A model generated the notes under the pieces. That model was not told where the DNA came from and ran no database searches. It was given only the letters and a program-made list of their open reading frames with translations. Below are positions 32,031 to 43,345 of a stretch of DNA of 64,000 bases, one piece after another. Position 1 is the first letter of the stretch; each line of letters opens with the position of its first letter. This DNA is from Diplolepis rosae (lineage: Eukaryota; Arthropoda; Insecta; Hymenoptera; Diplolepididae), in the NCBI GenBank assembly GCA_030998225.1, contig JAPYXD010000250.1, positions 4,588,001 to 4,652,000 of the forward strand. Reading direction: 5' to 3'. Made by a program: the position numbers and the translations under genes.

Positions 32031-34088
32031 TGTTACGTCGTAACAAATGTTAAGAGTCATTTATAAATAAGTAGATCATAAGAAACATTGTACACCCGGT
32101 AGACTCTAGAATAATCTCTTCCGGAAGACGAAAACTCGGGATAGTATCAAAAAGCAAATATGCATATGAGATAAGGATGCATCATAGACGCATGCAATCG
32201 AGTTGAATGCACCTTTTTAGAGTCTTGAATATCTAGGTAAGAAATTATTCTTGAAATGAAATTATTTAAATTACAAAATAATGAAACAAAACAAACGAAA
32301 ATTATAGACAAATCATCGAGATTGAGCAATTACAGTAAGTTTTCTTTTTGTGTCGAGTAAACGCACAATTTTATAAGCAATTTGCCTAACGTTCATGTAT
32401 AGAAATAGTTCAGATAAGAAGTACTTACAGAAATTCGCAACACAAATGTCAAAATCGACATGAAAACATATTTAAGAACTGTTATTTTAAAAAATGCAAT
32501 AACTCCGAAAATTTTATTGTAAAGGTCGAGGAAAGGACTAGGACACCGTGTTTAAAACGTTAGCAATCCTAGTGCTTTCTTTGTCATACCTATGGGCCTT
32601 ATGGGAATTTTTAGATATAAAAAGGCCGGAAGAAAATGCTTTAGGCAGTTCAACTTGGACTTGGTCCACGAACACATTACGTAAATTCAGTTCCATTATA
32701 GGACTTGGTCCTAAGTATTATTTTTGTAATTTTATTTTTCTTGGACTTGGTCCAACAAAATTCAGACTTTTTATTTTTCTCTTGCAACCCGTAAGGTTTT
32801 CTGCTTTAATAATTTGTAGATCTTTGTGAAATAAGTGTTTAAGAAGCCGTCACATTCTCGAACAATTGTGCTCAACTGACTGTTTCACCGAATAAATAAT
32901 CAAGTAAGTTAATTTTGTGGTTAATCATTTACCTTTGTTTTCTGTGCACTCTACAATCGACTGGTGATTCCTGTAGTTATTCAGTTTTCTTACTTTTCAA
33001 TAAACTACACTTTGGACATTTATTTCGTTCATTGTGTATTGTTTATAAATATATTTTGATCTTATTTGTTTATAACATTGTCATTCAATTTTCTTATTTT
33101 TCAATAAACTACACTCTGGACATTAATTTCGTTCATTGTGTATTGTTTATAAATGTCTTTTGGATTTATTTGTTTATAACATTGTTTATTCAATTTTCTT
33201 ATTTTTCAATAAACTACACTCTGGACATTAATTTCGTTCATTGTGTATTGTTTATAAATGTCTTTTGGATTTATTTGTTTATAAAATTGTTTATTTAACA
33301 ATTTTCTTACATTTCAATAAACTACACTCTGGACATTAATTTCGTTCATTGTGTATTGTTTATAAATGTCTTTTGGATTTATTTGTTTATAATATTGTTA
33401 TTTAACAATATCGTATTATTTAATTTTCTTGCATTTCAATAAACTACACTCTGGACATTAATTTCGTTCATTGTGAATCGTTTGTAAATGTTTTGCAAAT
33501 CTATTTGTTGTTAACATTGTTTATTTAACAATATCGAATTATTCGTTCTTTTTGCCTTTTTCAATAATGTATTACAGTCTGGACATTAATTTCGTTCATT
33601 GTGTATTGCCTTTGAATGTCTACTAGATTTATTTGTTTATAACATTATTTATTTAGCAACGTCAAATCAATCAATCTTCAACTACGCATTACACTCCGGA
33701 CATTAATTTCTTTCGCCTTGTATTGCTTTTGAATGTCCATTAAATCCAATTGTTTATAACTTTGTCTATTTAGCAATACCAAAATTATCCAACTTTCTAC
33801 GCTCTGGACATTAATTTCGTTCACTGCGCAAGATGTTGAATTGCGATAGTTCTTTCTTTCTGATAATTCTTGTTAATTATATTGAACCTTTAAGGTGTTT
33901 CTGGATTTGTTTGATCGTCCTGGTTTGTTCTCACCCCCTTACAGTTAAGGAAAATACTTTTTGCAATTTCTCGAGTGATTGCGCAAACGTTCTTACGTTC
34001 AATGTCCTAGATTCCCAAGTTATAACGCATGGGCGTTGACTTGAAAACGATTTAAACTTGAACTACTTGAACGTCGCAGGACGTAACA
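32031..34088. mobile_element. Solo LTR, 2058 bp, in Polinton polymerase
   Basis: Starts TGTTACGTCGTAACA and ends CAGGACGTAACA, with a 4-bp target duplication GATG (32027-32030 and 34089-34092). Removing it restores continuity of polymerase sequence. A TATA-like ATATAAAAAGG lies at about 32615 and a GAATAAATAA signal at about 32890. TG..CA ends and 4-bp duplications fit Ty3/Gypsy. Open frames inside (32548-32829, 32915-33298) are repeat-driven and not considered genes. Confidence 0.9.
32960..33850 (+). repeat. Eight tandem repeats within the solo LTR
   Basis: The word GGACATTAATTTCGTTCATTG marks units at about 33015, 33118, 33224, 33332, 33454, 33582, 33699 and 33807, spacing 103-128 bp. Adjacent units share TTCAATAAACTACACTCTGG and ATTGTTTATAAATGTCTTTT. 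Left units are alike; divergence and spacing grow to the right. Confidence 0.85.
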
Positions 34089-34440
34089 GATGTCCTACTT
34101 TCATCTGATATTTTTGAAAATTTTAAACGTCAATGTTTGAAAACATAATTTAGATCCATTCCATTATTACACGTCAGCTGGACTTACTTTTGATGCAATG
34201 TTAGAATTGACTAAAATAGAACTCGAATTGTTGACAGATCCTGAAATGTTATTGTTCATTGAAAGTGCTATTAGAAGTGATGTCTCTGAATGCTCTAACA
34301 GATATGCAAAAGCAAATAATCGATATATGGAGTCCAATTGTGATCCAAAGTGACCTGAATCATATACTATTTACTTTGATATTAATAATCAGTAGGTGCA
34401 GCTATGAGTGAGTTTTTACCTGGGCGGTTAAAATTCAAAC
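34089..34440 (+). pseudogene. Polinton DNA polymerase B, copy A, 3' part
   Basis: Continues the polymerase after the solo LTR: HYYTSAGLTFDAML-like sequence (in shifted frame), LELLTDPEMLLFIES, NRYAKANNRYME and YFDINNQ, the start of the palm domain. It stops around AAMSEFLP. The catalytic DTD region of the palm is not reached. 34441-34739 holds AT-rich DNA without recognised features. Confidence 0.75.
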
Positions 34441-35500
34441 CAAATTCGTCCGTTGTATGTGACAAATTAAATTTTTTTTCTGTGAACCTATGAGCACGTA
34501 TACAGATCATGAATTTTTAAATTTGACACAATTTACAAAAAAAACTAAGTAATGTTGATCACTATATCTTTATTTAAAAATCCTGTCAGAACTCTAAGTG
34601 TGTTGATGTAATTAACCTTTAACGTGCAAGACACTAGTTATTCCTCTTCTTGTGGGAACGTGCTTTTGATAAATAGATGTATTCATGCGTGAGTCAACCA
34701 CTGGCTATAAAAGACATTCAATATCAGCATATACGACGAAAGACAACTTTTCTTTATATTGATAGTTATTAAATTTCAAAATATTATTTTCATGATCTGG
34801 TAAAATCACTACATTTATTCATATTTTTACACGTCAACCTATGTCTTTGAAAAGACTTTTATAATTTAAAATGACATAGGCATCTGTCACATAATAAAAT
34901 TTGATGCTCATTTCATGTGAATTGTGAACTTATTAACCTAGATAAAATTTTTTTCCATGAAAAATGATAAATTGGTTTAGAAATATTGATTTCATCCTCA
35001 TCAATATAATCTTCAGCATTAGCATCAACTAAAGTATTTTCAATCATTAAAAGATGAATTATAGGTAAATTTGATTTTTCTTGATTTAAATAAAAAGGAA
35101 CGATTTCTGTTTTTTTTTTAAATTTTCATTATCCTCACCAAAAATTTGTATACTTAAATTATTTATTTTTTCAAACTTTTTGATGTCAGAAGAACTGATT
35201 AGAAACTTTTATGTTATCATATTTTAACACTTCACTAAAATTAAGAAAATAACTCATTACGCATGCATTATTTTCTACAGGACTGAATGCTGCTGTGACT
35301 GACCACAAAAAACAATAAGGAACAATATTTTTTTTATCAACCACTGCCTTTTTTGTTTGAACATACTTTGGTAAATTATTGTACGTTAATAATCCCATTT
35401 CGAAAAGGGGCAAATTTATTTATATTTACTAATAAATTTATAATTCCAATTAAAGACCAACTAGGATTTTCTTTTTAAAATTCTTCAGCATTTATTATTA

Positions 35501-36677
35501 GGTGCGCAACTAAGTTTCCGCTCTTTGTTTGTTCCTTGTTTGTGAAGGAAGGCCAAAAACCTTCGAAGACGCTGATATTATTCATTATGAGCTGTTGAAA
35601 CCGAACGAAACCATCACTGGGGAACGGTATCAAACGCAATTGATGCGTTTTGAGGGGAATATGTTTATGAGAATGTTATTGTATTGCAATTGTATGTTTT
35701 ATAAGAACTACGCGTAAAACGGCTACAATATGAGCAGAGGCACGAAAAGGTTATTCTACAGCATGACAACGCTTGGCCTCACGTAGCCAAACCCGTTAAA
35801 ACCTACCTGGAAACGCTCAAATGGGAAGTCCTACCCCACCCGCCGTATTCCCCAGATATTGCGCCGTCCGATTATTACTTGTTCCCGTCGATGGCACATG
35901 GTCTGGCTGACATCGAAAAATGGCTTGATTCGTAGATAGCCTCAAAAGATGAACACTTTTACCGTAACGGTATTCGAGCTCTACCAGAAACATGGGCAAA
36001 AGTTGTAGATAACGATAAGCAATACTTTGAATGATTCATTTCTAACTATTTTTTCACAATAAAGTTGCATTCCCTAGCGAACTGGCTGAACGCTAGCTTT
36101 ACGCTGTAGCGTAAAGCTATCGTAAAGTGGCATTATAACTCATGAATGAGGCAAAATAAATATTCAAAATTTTTTTATCCTTATTCTACGTTAAAAATAA
36201 CGTTAACCGGTAATTGAAATATGCAATAATTTTATTTATTGACGCTAAAAATAAAAAAAAAACATAATACCTGTCATTAAAGGCAGTGCAGTGGTTCGTC
36301 ACTTTTCATGTCTTCACCGTCAGGATTGACTATTTGTTAGAGTGAGATGACAGTATAGTTGTGTCTCACTCCAACCGATGGTCAACTTCAACCATGGAGA
36401 CGTTCCACAAAAGGTGAACCGCTGCACTGCCTTCAATGACAGGTATTATGTTTTTTAAATTTTTAGCGTTAATGAATAAAACTATTGCATATGTCCATTA
36501 CCTTTTAACGTTATTTTTAACGTAGAATAAGGATAAAAACATTTTGAATATTTATTTTGCCTCATTCATGAGTTATAATGCTACTTTACGATAGCTTTAC
36601 GCTACAGCGTAAAGCTAGCGTTCAACCAGTTCGCTAGGGTTGTCTTAAAAAAAACAGCGGGAACTTAGTTGCGCACC
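35501..36677 (+). mobile_element. Mos1-like mariner (mauritiana-type), deleted and interrupted
   Basis: Ends AGGTGCGCAACTAAGTTYCCGCT-like, flanked by TA (35499-35500, 36678-36679). The first half of the transposase is missing. The frame recognisable from 35540 (VIHYELLKPNETITGERY-like) runs to HDNAWPHVAK and YSPDIAPSDYYLF, with a stop (TAG, about 35934) and ends KQYFE at about 36030. It lies in copy B of the Polinton polymerase. Its 3' untranslated part hosts the MITE 36072-36639. Confidence 0.85.
36072..36639. mobile_element. Hairpin MITE with CCCTAGCGAAC ends
   Basis: 568 bp near-palindrome: ends CCCTAGCGAACTGGCTGAACG / CGTTCAACCAGTTCGCTAGGG. Further inward are a small palindrome TTTACGCTGTAGCGTAAA and an inner pair around CCTGTCATTAAAGGCAGTGC, with a loop of about 110 bp near 36300-36410. 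No coding capacity. Related ends at 11945-12117, 47440-47485 and 51384-51420. Confidence 0.85.
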
Positions 36678-37235
36678 TATTAAAAGCTAATCTTTTACTC
36701 TTTCATCATACCACGCATCTAAATCTTTCGATTGAGGAATAATATCGTTCTTTGTGTTAAAGTACTTTATGACTTCATTCATTTTCTCTATTACTGAAGT
36801 TTTAAATTTACCATACAAAATTACATTTATTTTCAAATTTCGTTATTGCCTCAAAACCTTGTTTATTTGAATGTTTTCAGTATTCCAAGTTTAGATACTA
36901 TTCTCATCTTCTCGAACACAGACAAATTATTTTTGTTCACTTTAAAATAATTATTTATCAAAAGGAATATTTCGTTTACCGAATTTCAACTATTTTTCAT
37001 ACAATTTGAAACTTGAATTATCTTTTAATAATTGATATTCTTGGTCCATAATCCGAATAAGCCTCTTATAATATTCAAAATCCATGACTTTTCTTTATAC
37101 AAAATACATACAAGTGAAGGATTCAGACTTCAGTAACAACTGATTGTTGTTGACAATGAGATCCATCTTTTTTTATAATGGTAAATGTTTCTACCGTTGT
37201 TTTAAACTAAGAGAGGGGAAATTATTATTCACATA

Positions 37236-38001
37236 CAGTAAAACCCCGTTTATCGCAACACCTTCCAATCAAATTCCTCCCGTTTATCGCAAAAACGGAG
37301 GGGTTCACACTTCTTCGCCACCAGCTTGAACAACTGATTATCAGCACATGCGCCTAAACGAATAGTTTCACGCGCTTTCGCCGTTTATCATTGTTTACAG
37401 TCGTGTTTGAATAACCTCGAATGCGGTTTTTTATTGTCATTATATGTGCAATTATAAATGAGTAAAAACGTGGAACCGAACGATGGTATGTAAACGACTA
37501 GTACAAACAATTAATATTAATTACTTTAAAGTTTACATATTTCTCTCATAATTTTCGAATGCATGATTGAATTTCTTTTAGTAGAAATATTCCCGCATTT
37601 TGTAAAACAATTGATTCGCAATTGGTAAAGCGATTGCTGTACTAGGCACAATTCATGCTATAATTTGTCATAATAATATACATTGAAATGTGAAAAATTT
37701 ATATATTTTTCTGTTACATATAAAACACAAATATGTAGCAATATATACATAAACGATAGTTTCATATCATATAAACGATATATTTCATATCTCCCTAATA
37801 TACGAAAATTCATATAAATATATGCATCACAAATTTAAAAGTGAGGGGTATTTCCGCCTATCCCTAAGAATCACGTGACCACTCCTTCGACTAATAAGAG
37901 GGAGAAAAAAATGGTAAAGTTTATTGCGATAAACGGGAGAGACAAGTTGCAATAAACGGGAGTTGCGATAAACGGGTGTTGCGATAAATGGGGTTTTACT
38001 G
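37236..38001. mobile_element. Tigger/pogo-like element, 766 bp, no transposase
   Basis: Inverted ends CAGTAAAACCCCGTTTATCGC in TA (37234-37235, 38002-38003). Three tandem copies of TTGCGATAAACGGG-like sequence lie at the right end. It is distinct in sequence from the 340-bp relative at 10069. No open transposase frame. Confidence 0.9.
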
Positions 38002-39497
38002 TATCTCAAATGTGATTCAATGTCATAAACGTAAGATATTAGATTACTGCAGTGTAACGGGGAAATGCCATATCAATTTTATTACCATAAACAATCGAAG
38101 TTCTAAAAACGGAATCATTTCACTTATGCATCCACAGGAAACAATAACATTCTTTTGTTATCTTAATTAATTACTTACCCTTCAAAGCACCTTCGACTCC
38201 AGAAGTGCTCTCTGAGAAATATTTGCTTTTAAACAATTTGTATTATTATCCACATGGCGACAGTAATATGTCAAGAAGGTGATTCTATCTCCCATCAAAG
38301 GGAAGAACTGACACACATGTCTAAATTAATCGAAAAAATTTTATCGAATTTATTAAATTAAACATCCTGAGAACGTTCAAGTGAAGCATATGCCTTTATT
38401 TTTTTGAGAAATATTTTTTAACATAAAACATAAACACAAAACATAAAATAAGTCTTAAAAAACAACCAACACATGATTCTGAGGCCATCTTTTCAAGATC
38501 CACCTAAAATCTTTGAAATAAACGTTTCCCGGAAGAGATGACTCCCCCCCCCCCCTCCCTCCTGTATGCATTAATAAAAAATTTATCAAGGGTATAGTGT
38601 GATATCATATGCTTCGAACTTCTTCTTGAAACTTCAAGACTTTTAGCTTGGAACGGAACCAATCGAAGCTTCTCAAGGTCGCTAAATGTTGGTTACAGGA
38701 ATTTGTATTTAGAACTGACCCTATATAACTACGGTGGCGAAACGTTTACCTTCCTTTTTACGCTTTTATATCTGCAATTGATAATTATTGAATGTGAAAT
38801 AAAAAGAATCTGACCCTATGCCATAATAATAAAATGAATAAAAAACCCAGAACTATGTTTTTCTCGACTGAATGCAAAAGATGTGCGAACAAGACGCCAA
38901 ATTCAAAATGACAAAATATCAATTCAGGAAATTACCCTTCTGTTTTAGATATTTTTTTGAAAATAATTCACATAAAATAAATATAAAAAATTTTTATTTG
39001 ATTTTTGGGAAGATTTGAATATCGGAAATATTATTTTTTAGTATATCTAACTTCAAAAAATGCTCAAAGTTTCAAAAGAAAATATCAATTTCAACATTTT
39101 CTAGCTTTGTAAATCGACTACTACAAATAGTAAATTTTGTGGAGTATATTTGATATCAAGATATTATTATTAAGTAAAATACTTCGAATAACATTTTTGG
39201 AAATAAATAGTAACTTTTACCTGATAATTCCAATATAGAAGTGGGAACAAAAGGTTTCCTTCATAAAAAAAATTAATGAATCATATTTAATTTTGCATTC
39301 AAAATTGCACGTTGAGATTTCTTTGTTATAAAGTAAAATTGACAAATATTTCAATTATGAAACACTTTCAAACAAATTTTTTATACATTTTTAAAATACA
39401 AGTGCGAATAATAGCTCTGTTTTATTTTAAAAAAATCAATAAACATATTTTTTATTCAATGTTTGAAATGAAGTACACTTTTTATAACAAAAATTCT
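38002..39497. other. AT-rich, no recognised feature
   Basis: Apart from a poly-C tract at about 38548-38560, nothing stands out; short frames are consistent with chance. Confidence 0.45.
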
Positions 39498-40733
39498 AAT
39501 TTATTTTTTAACATAGTCCTCTTTTAACTGTATACATTTATTATAGCGGTACTCAAGTTTCTTTATGCCCTCTAAAACGTAGTTTTGATCAAACCCCTTA
39601 AAATATTCATTGGTCGCAGCAATGATCTCTTCGTTTGATAAAAATATTTTACCTCCAAGCCAAGTTTTCATGTTAGGAAACAAAAAATAATCGGAAGGAG
39701 CCAAATCTGGGGAATAAGATGGATGAGGAAGTATTTCGTAGCGCATACCAAATAATTTGGCCGCTGCAATGGCACTCACGTAAGCTGGTGCATTGTCGTG
39801 GTGGAAAAGCACTTTTTTTTCGCGTGATGGGGCCACTTTCCCTTCAGTATGGCATCAAATCGATCTAATAATGAGGCATAATTTTCTCCTGTAATAGTTT
39901 CTCATTTCTGTAGATAATCGATCAATATTATACCATGTGAGTCCCAAAAAATTGTGGCCATGACCTTACCGGCTGATGGAACCGTCTTCGCTTTTTTCGG
40001 CGCAGATTCGCCAGGCCCAGTCCACATTTTCGACTGATTTTTTGTTTCTGGCGTATAATAATAAATCCACGTTTTATTAATTGTTACATAACGTCGCAAA
40101 AATTCCTTTGAATTACGTTGAAACATGCCCAAACATTGCTCAGACGCAAACACATGAGCCCGCTTGTGATCGACTGAAAGCAAACGCGGCACCCATCTTG
40201 CAGACAGCTTCCTCATGCCCAAACATTCATGTAAAATGTGCCATACGCGTCTCACTGAAATGTTTTAAGTCTCACTAATCTCACGCACTTTCAATAGACG
40301 ATCGTTAAGTACGATGTCGTGGATTTTATCGATCATTTCTTGAGAAGTCACCTCTTTTGGACGGCCAGGACGTTTAGCACTACTTGTGCTATTGCGGACG
40401 CAACGAAATTCAGTGAACCACTTATGAACTATGCCATGCGATGGAGCAGACTCCTTATAATATTTTTCGAGCTTTTCTTCAGTTTCTTTGATTGATTTTC
40501 CTCGTAGAAAATAATGTTTAATAAGCACGCGAAACTCGCTTTTTTCCATGGTATTTTTTTAACAATGAGAAACTAAATTCAACTGGCTGTAAAAAATTTT
40601 CGAACCAACGTACTGACTTGAAACTTTGTATACGCACTAATATTGGATAATATTCTCTTAGAGTAGTAACATATTTACGATAACAGCACCATGTTTCGAA
40701 AAGTCACGGACTTATTGAACAGCTCTCGTACAT
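39498..40733 (-). mobile_element. Mariner (family with CTGTTCAATAAGT ends), copy a
   Basis: Transposase on the minus strand in three pieces: 40549-40265 (MEKSEFRVLIKHYFLRG, helix-turn-helix, KRPGRPKEV), 40255-39902 (WVPRLLSVDHKR, then TINKTWIYYYTPE) and 39836-39501 (HHDNAPAYVSA, YSPDLAPSDYFLF, stop). The first catalytic aspartate of the normal VDETW is N here. The frame is closed by TGA (39902-39904) directly after DYLQK. The 5' inverted repeat is at 40690-40733; the 3' inverted repeat is missing. Confidence 0.9.
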
Positions 40734-40750
40734 TATATTATCTTTTTTAC

Positions 40751-41835
40751 ATTCTCATCATGGATGAGAAGGTATTGGTTTTATGTGAAAAATGACTTTC
40801 AAAATTTTCAACAAATCTTTACGTTTTGAGAACCCCTGAGTCAGAAAAAAGGGTTTTTGCGAAAGTGTCTGTCTGTCTGTCTGTCCGTCTGTCTGTCTGT
40901 CTGTCTGTCTGTCTGTAGGTCGTGTGCGGCATAACTCTCGACAGAATTATCAGATTGAATTGAGCTTTGGTACACTTTATCGGAGCCGAAAAAGTAAGGA
41001 CAAGTTCGTTAACCAGCCACATCCAATCAAAATTGAGGGATTGAGCACTACTTTTGTGTTTTTAAAAATAACTTTTTGAAAAAATCAAAAATTCCAATAC
41101 TGGTTTTTGATAGTGCTCATAAATCTCTACAAATTATCCTGATAACATTTTTTGATTAAATCAAAATTAGAAATGTTACAGCATATTCAAATTCGAAAAA
41201 AGTCAATATCAAAATTCCATTTTCAAGTTAAATTATACGAGATACGAAAATACGTTATGATACAATATTATTGAATACATAAAGACCTACAAATTTGAAT
41301 TGTAACATTTTTTCATAAGATGCATATTTTTCTTATTAATTTAAAAAAAAACCATTGAAAATCCAAAATTCAATTTTTTAACAATAATATGTGAAATACG
41401 AAAAAAACGTAAGAATACAAAGTTGTTCGTTTCAAAAAGATCTACAAATTTTGTCTTACACAGTTTCTGATAAAAGATATATTTTTCGTTTCAATTCCAA
41501 AAAATACGATTAAAATTCAAAAATTCTATTTTATAGACAAAATACGTGAGATACAAAAAAAACTTTTAGATGAAAAATTGTCTGGCTAAATAAGGTCTAC
41601 ACATTCTTATCGAGAAATTTCTCGACAGGATGTATATTTTAATTTTTTGATTTTTAATATTGAAAAAATTCGATTTTTTTCACTAAAATATGTGAGATAC
41701 GAAATAAGCGTTGTTCTGCAAAATCGTTTCCTTAAATAAAGTCTACGATTGTTTTTCCTTTTTGAGATATTTGCAAGAAAATAAATTTATCAATAATCAT
41801 GTAATTTATTAAAATGTTACAAAAATGCATACAGA
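40751..41835. repeat. Unassigned dispersed repeat, copy A
   Basis: Starts with the palindrome TTCTCATCATGGATGAGAA, then GGTATTGGTTTTAT, and is alignable with 42303-42780. It contains a microsatellite (TCTG)n at 40866-40917. From about 41239 there are four divergent units of about 150 bp, each marked by GTGAGATACGAAAA-like and TCTACAAATT-like words (41239, 41393, 41548, 41694). Non-coding. Confidence 0.7.
40866..40917. repeat. (TCTG)n microsatellite
   Basis: Thirteen tandem tetranucleotides with one TCCG interruption. Confidence 0.95.
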
Positions 41836-41840
41836 AAATC

Positions 41841-42183
41841 GAGCGCGAAGCGCGAGTGTCATGATGAGAATGTGTTCCTTAAGGCCGATAGAGCCTTAAG
41901 TGAATTGAATTTTCTGTTTCACTTAAACTGAAAAAGAAACTTAGTGAATTTGAGAAAATGACTAATTACATCATCTTTAATATCATTAAATTCGTTTGAG
42001 CTTCAGTATCAAAATATAAGAAATAAACTTAAACGTATGCGGAGAGCACAAGACCGAGCGCGAAGCGCGAGGTCCAGGAAGAACGGAGCGCGAAGCGCGA
42101 CGATCAAATCGCGCGCCCTGGGCGCGCTCAATCTTGCGAGCGAAGCGAGCTGCGCGCGATGAGAATGTGCCCGCGAAGCGGGC
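41841..42183. repeat. Cluster of GCGAAGC mini-hairpins
   Basis: GCGAAGC occurs at 41845, 42060, 42090, 42140 and 42173, usually in longer palindromic words: GCGCGAAGCGC (three times) and GCCCGCGAAGCGGGC (42169-42183). Further palindromes without the GAA loop are CTTAAGGC..GCCTTAAG (41880-41900) and GCGCGCCCTGGGCGCGC (42110-42126). The background is AT-rich. No coding. GCGAAGC is known as an exceptionally stable DNA mini-hairpin. Confidence 0.75.
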
Positions 42184-42302
42184 AGATTTTTTTAAAATTT
42201 AAATCTACTTGCCGCATTCGGAAAAAAACATTATTTATTAGACAAAATATTGCTTTTTATGAAAAAAGCCTTAAACGTTTTAAAACAGGTACACGTTTTA
42301 TA

Positions 42303-43060
42303 TATTCTCATCACATGAGAAGGTATTGGTTTTATTTGATAAATGACTTTCGGAATTTCCATCAAATCTATAAGTTTTGAGATCCCCTGTGTCAGAAAAA
42401 ACGGTTTTTATAAAAGTGTCTGTTTGTCCCAAAAAGTAAGGACGATTCTGTTAACCAACCATATCCGACCAAAATCTAAATAATTTGATATTTTTTTGTG
42501 TTTTTGAAAAAATCAAAATTTTCGATATTGGTTTTTGATAGTGCTCATAGGTCTCTACCAATTAACCTTCTAAAATTTTTAGATTGAATTAAAATTATAA
42601 ATATTGCAGTATGTTAAAACTTGAAAAAAGTCTGTATCAATATTCCGTTTTCCAATTAAACTATAGTAGACACGAAAAAAGACATTTCGTTTCAAAATTG
42701 TTTACTACAAAAAGATCTACAAATTTTAATCGAAACATTTTTTTATAAGATGAATATTTTTCTTCTTACTTTGAAAAGACTTTTAGAAATCTATTAGTTG
42801 TAAAAATAAGTTTTCGCTGTTTGTGATAAAAAATTAGGCATTTATTGTGAAAGGACAGAACCTAATGTTCTATTCGAAGTATTGTCCATGTGCAAGTTCT
42901 TCTTGCGTTTGGCTCAAATCTTGATCCAAAAATGCTTCCAATTCCACGTCTTTGTACAGTTTCAGCCTTCCGCTACGTTTTTTGTTCTCGATGTATGATC
43001 CATTTTCTTAAAAAAATATGAAAAATATCAGGAAAAACTTGAAAATGCAAAATTGTTTAC
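42303..43060. repeat. Unassigned dispersed repeat, copy B
   Basis: Direct repeat of copy A beginning ATTCTCATCACATGAGAAGG. It lacks most of the microsatellite and is split by a mariner fragment (about 42779-42990), resuming with TTTACTTCAATAAGGTCTAC at about 43050. Confidence 0.65.
42779..42990 (-). mobile_element. Mariner deletion derivative: N-terminus fused to C-terminus
   Basis: On the minus strand a frame reads KKRSGRLKLYKDVELEAFLD, then QTQEELAHGQYFE and stop. The start is the N-terminal HTH linker and the last residues QYFE are the normal mariner C-terminus, so everything between (all catalytic residues) is deleted. An inverted-repeat-like end GAAAACTTATTTTTACAAC follows at about 42790. 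Confidence 0.65.
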
Positions 43061-43096
43061 TTCAATAAGGTCTACAAGTGTTTTTCGACAAAGTTT

Positions 43097-43345
43097 CTAC
43101 TGGCCCTCTCCAATGTTTCGCTCCCGACACCCATCGAGCTCTCTCGTCTTCATCAGAAGTAAGACGAATGACTCGATAGGCGTCCAGATCCGTTCAGACT
43201 GGAGCATGAGAGAGACCATCGTGTCAGGAGTGAGCTCAGCACCCACTGCCTGATCGACGGCCACTCTTGCCACGCCCCACTTTATGCAGAAGAAAAGTGC
43301 GTGCTCCACATTATCCACAGGCACAGTGGGTCCACTCATATAGGA
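43097..43345 (-). pseudogene. R1-clade LINE, ORF2 C-terminal zinc finger part
   Basis: The frame reads VPVDNVEHALFFCIKWG and RVAVDQAVGAELTPDTMVS, typical of the CCHC end of R1-type ORF2. The first cysteines lie about 700 bp upstream (44040-44070, ICCNCDSPVD), so an insertion separates the two halves of the finger. Confidence 0.7.

Larger units (their letters stand above)
34740..37083 (-). pseudogene. Polinton DNA polymerase B N-terminus, copy B (inverted)
   Basis: Reads from about 37083 leftward. The first part (37083-36680) starts with ATG and includes LDAWYDERVKD. After an inserted mariner it resumes at 35498 with MGLLTYNNLPKYVQTKKAVV and VTAAFSPVENNACVMSYFL (35413-35186), then the same block as copy A 30560-30990 down to about 34740. 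Copies A and B are alike over about 600 bp but in opposite orientation. Multiple stops. Confidence 0.8.

Noticed and set aside
32548..33298. 93- and 127-codon plus-strand ORFs as genes
   Set aside because: They lie wholly in a solo LTR, and the second is simply the tandem repeat read in one frame.
40866..40917. CRISPR-like or coding repeat
   Set aside because: Simple (TCTG)n microsatellite without spacers.
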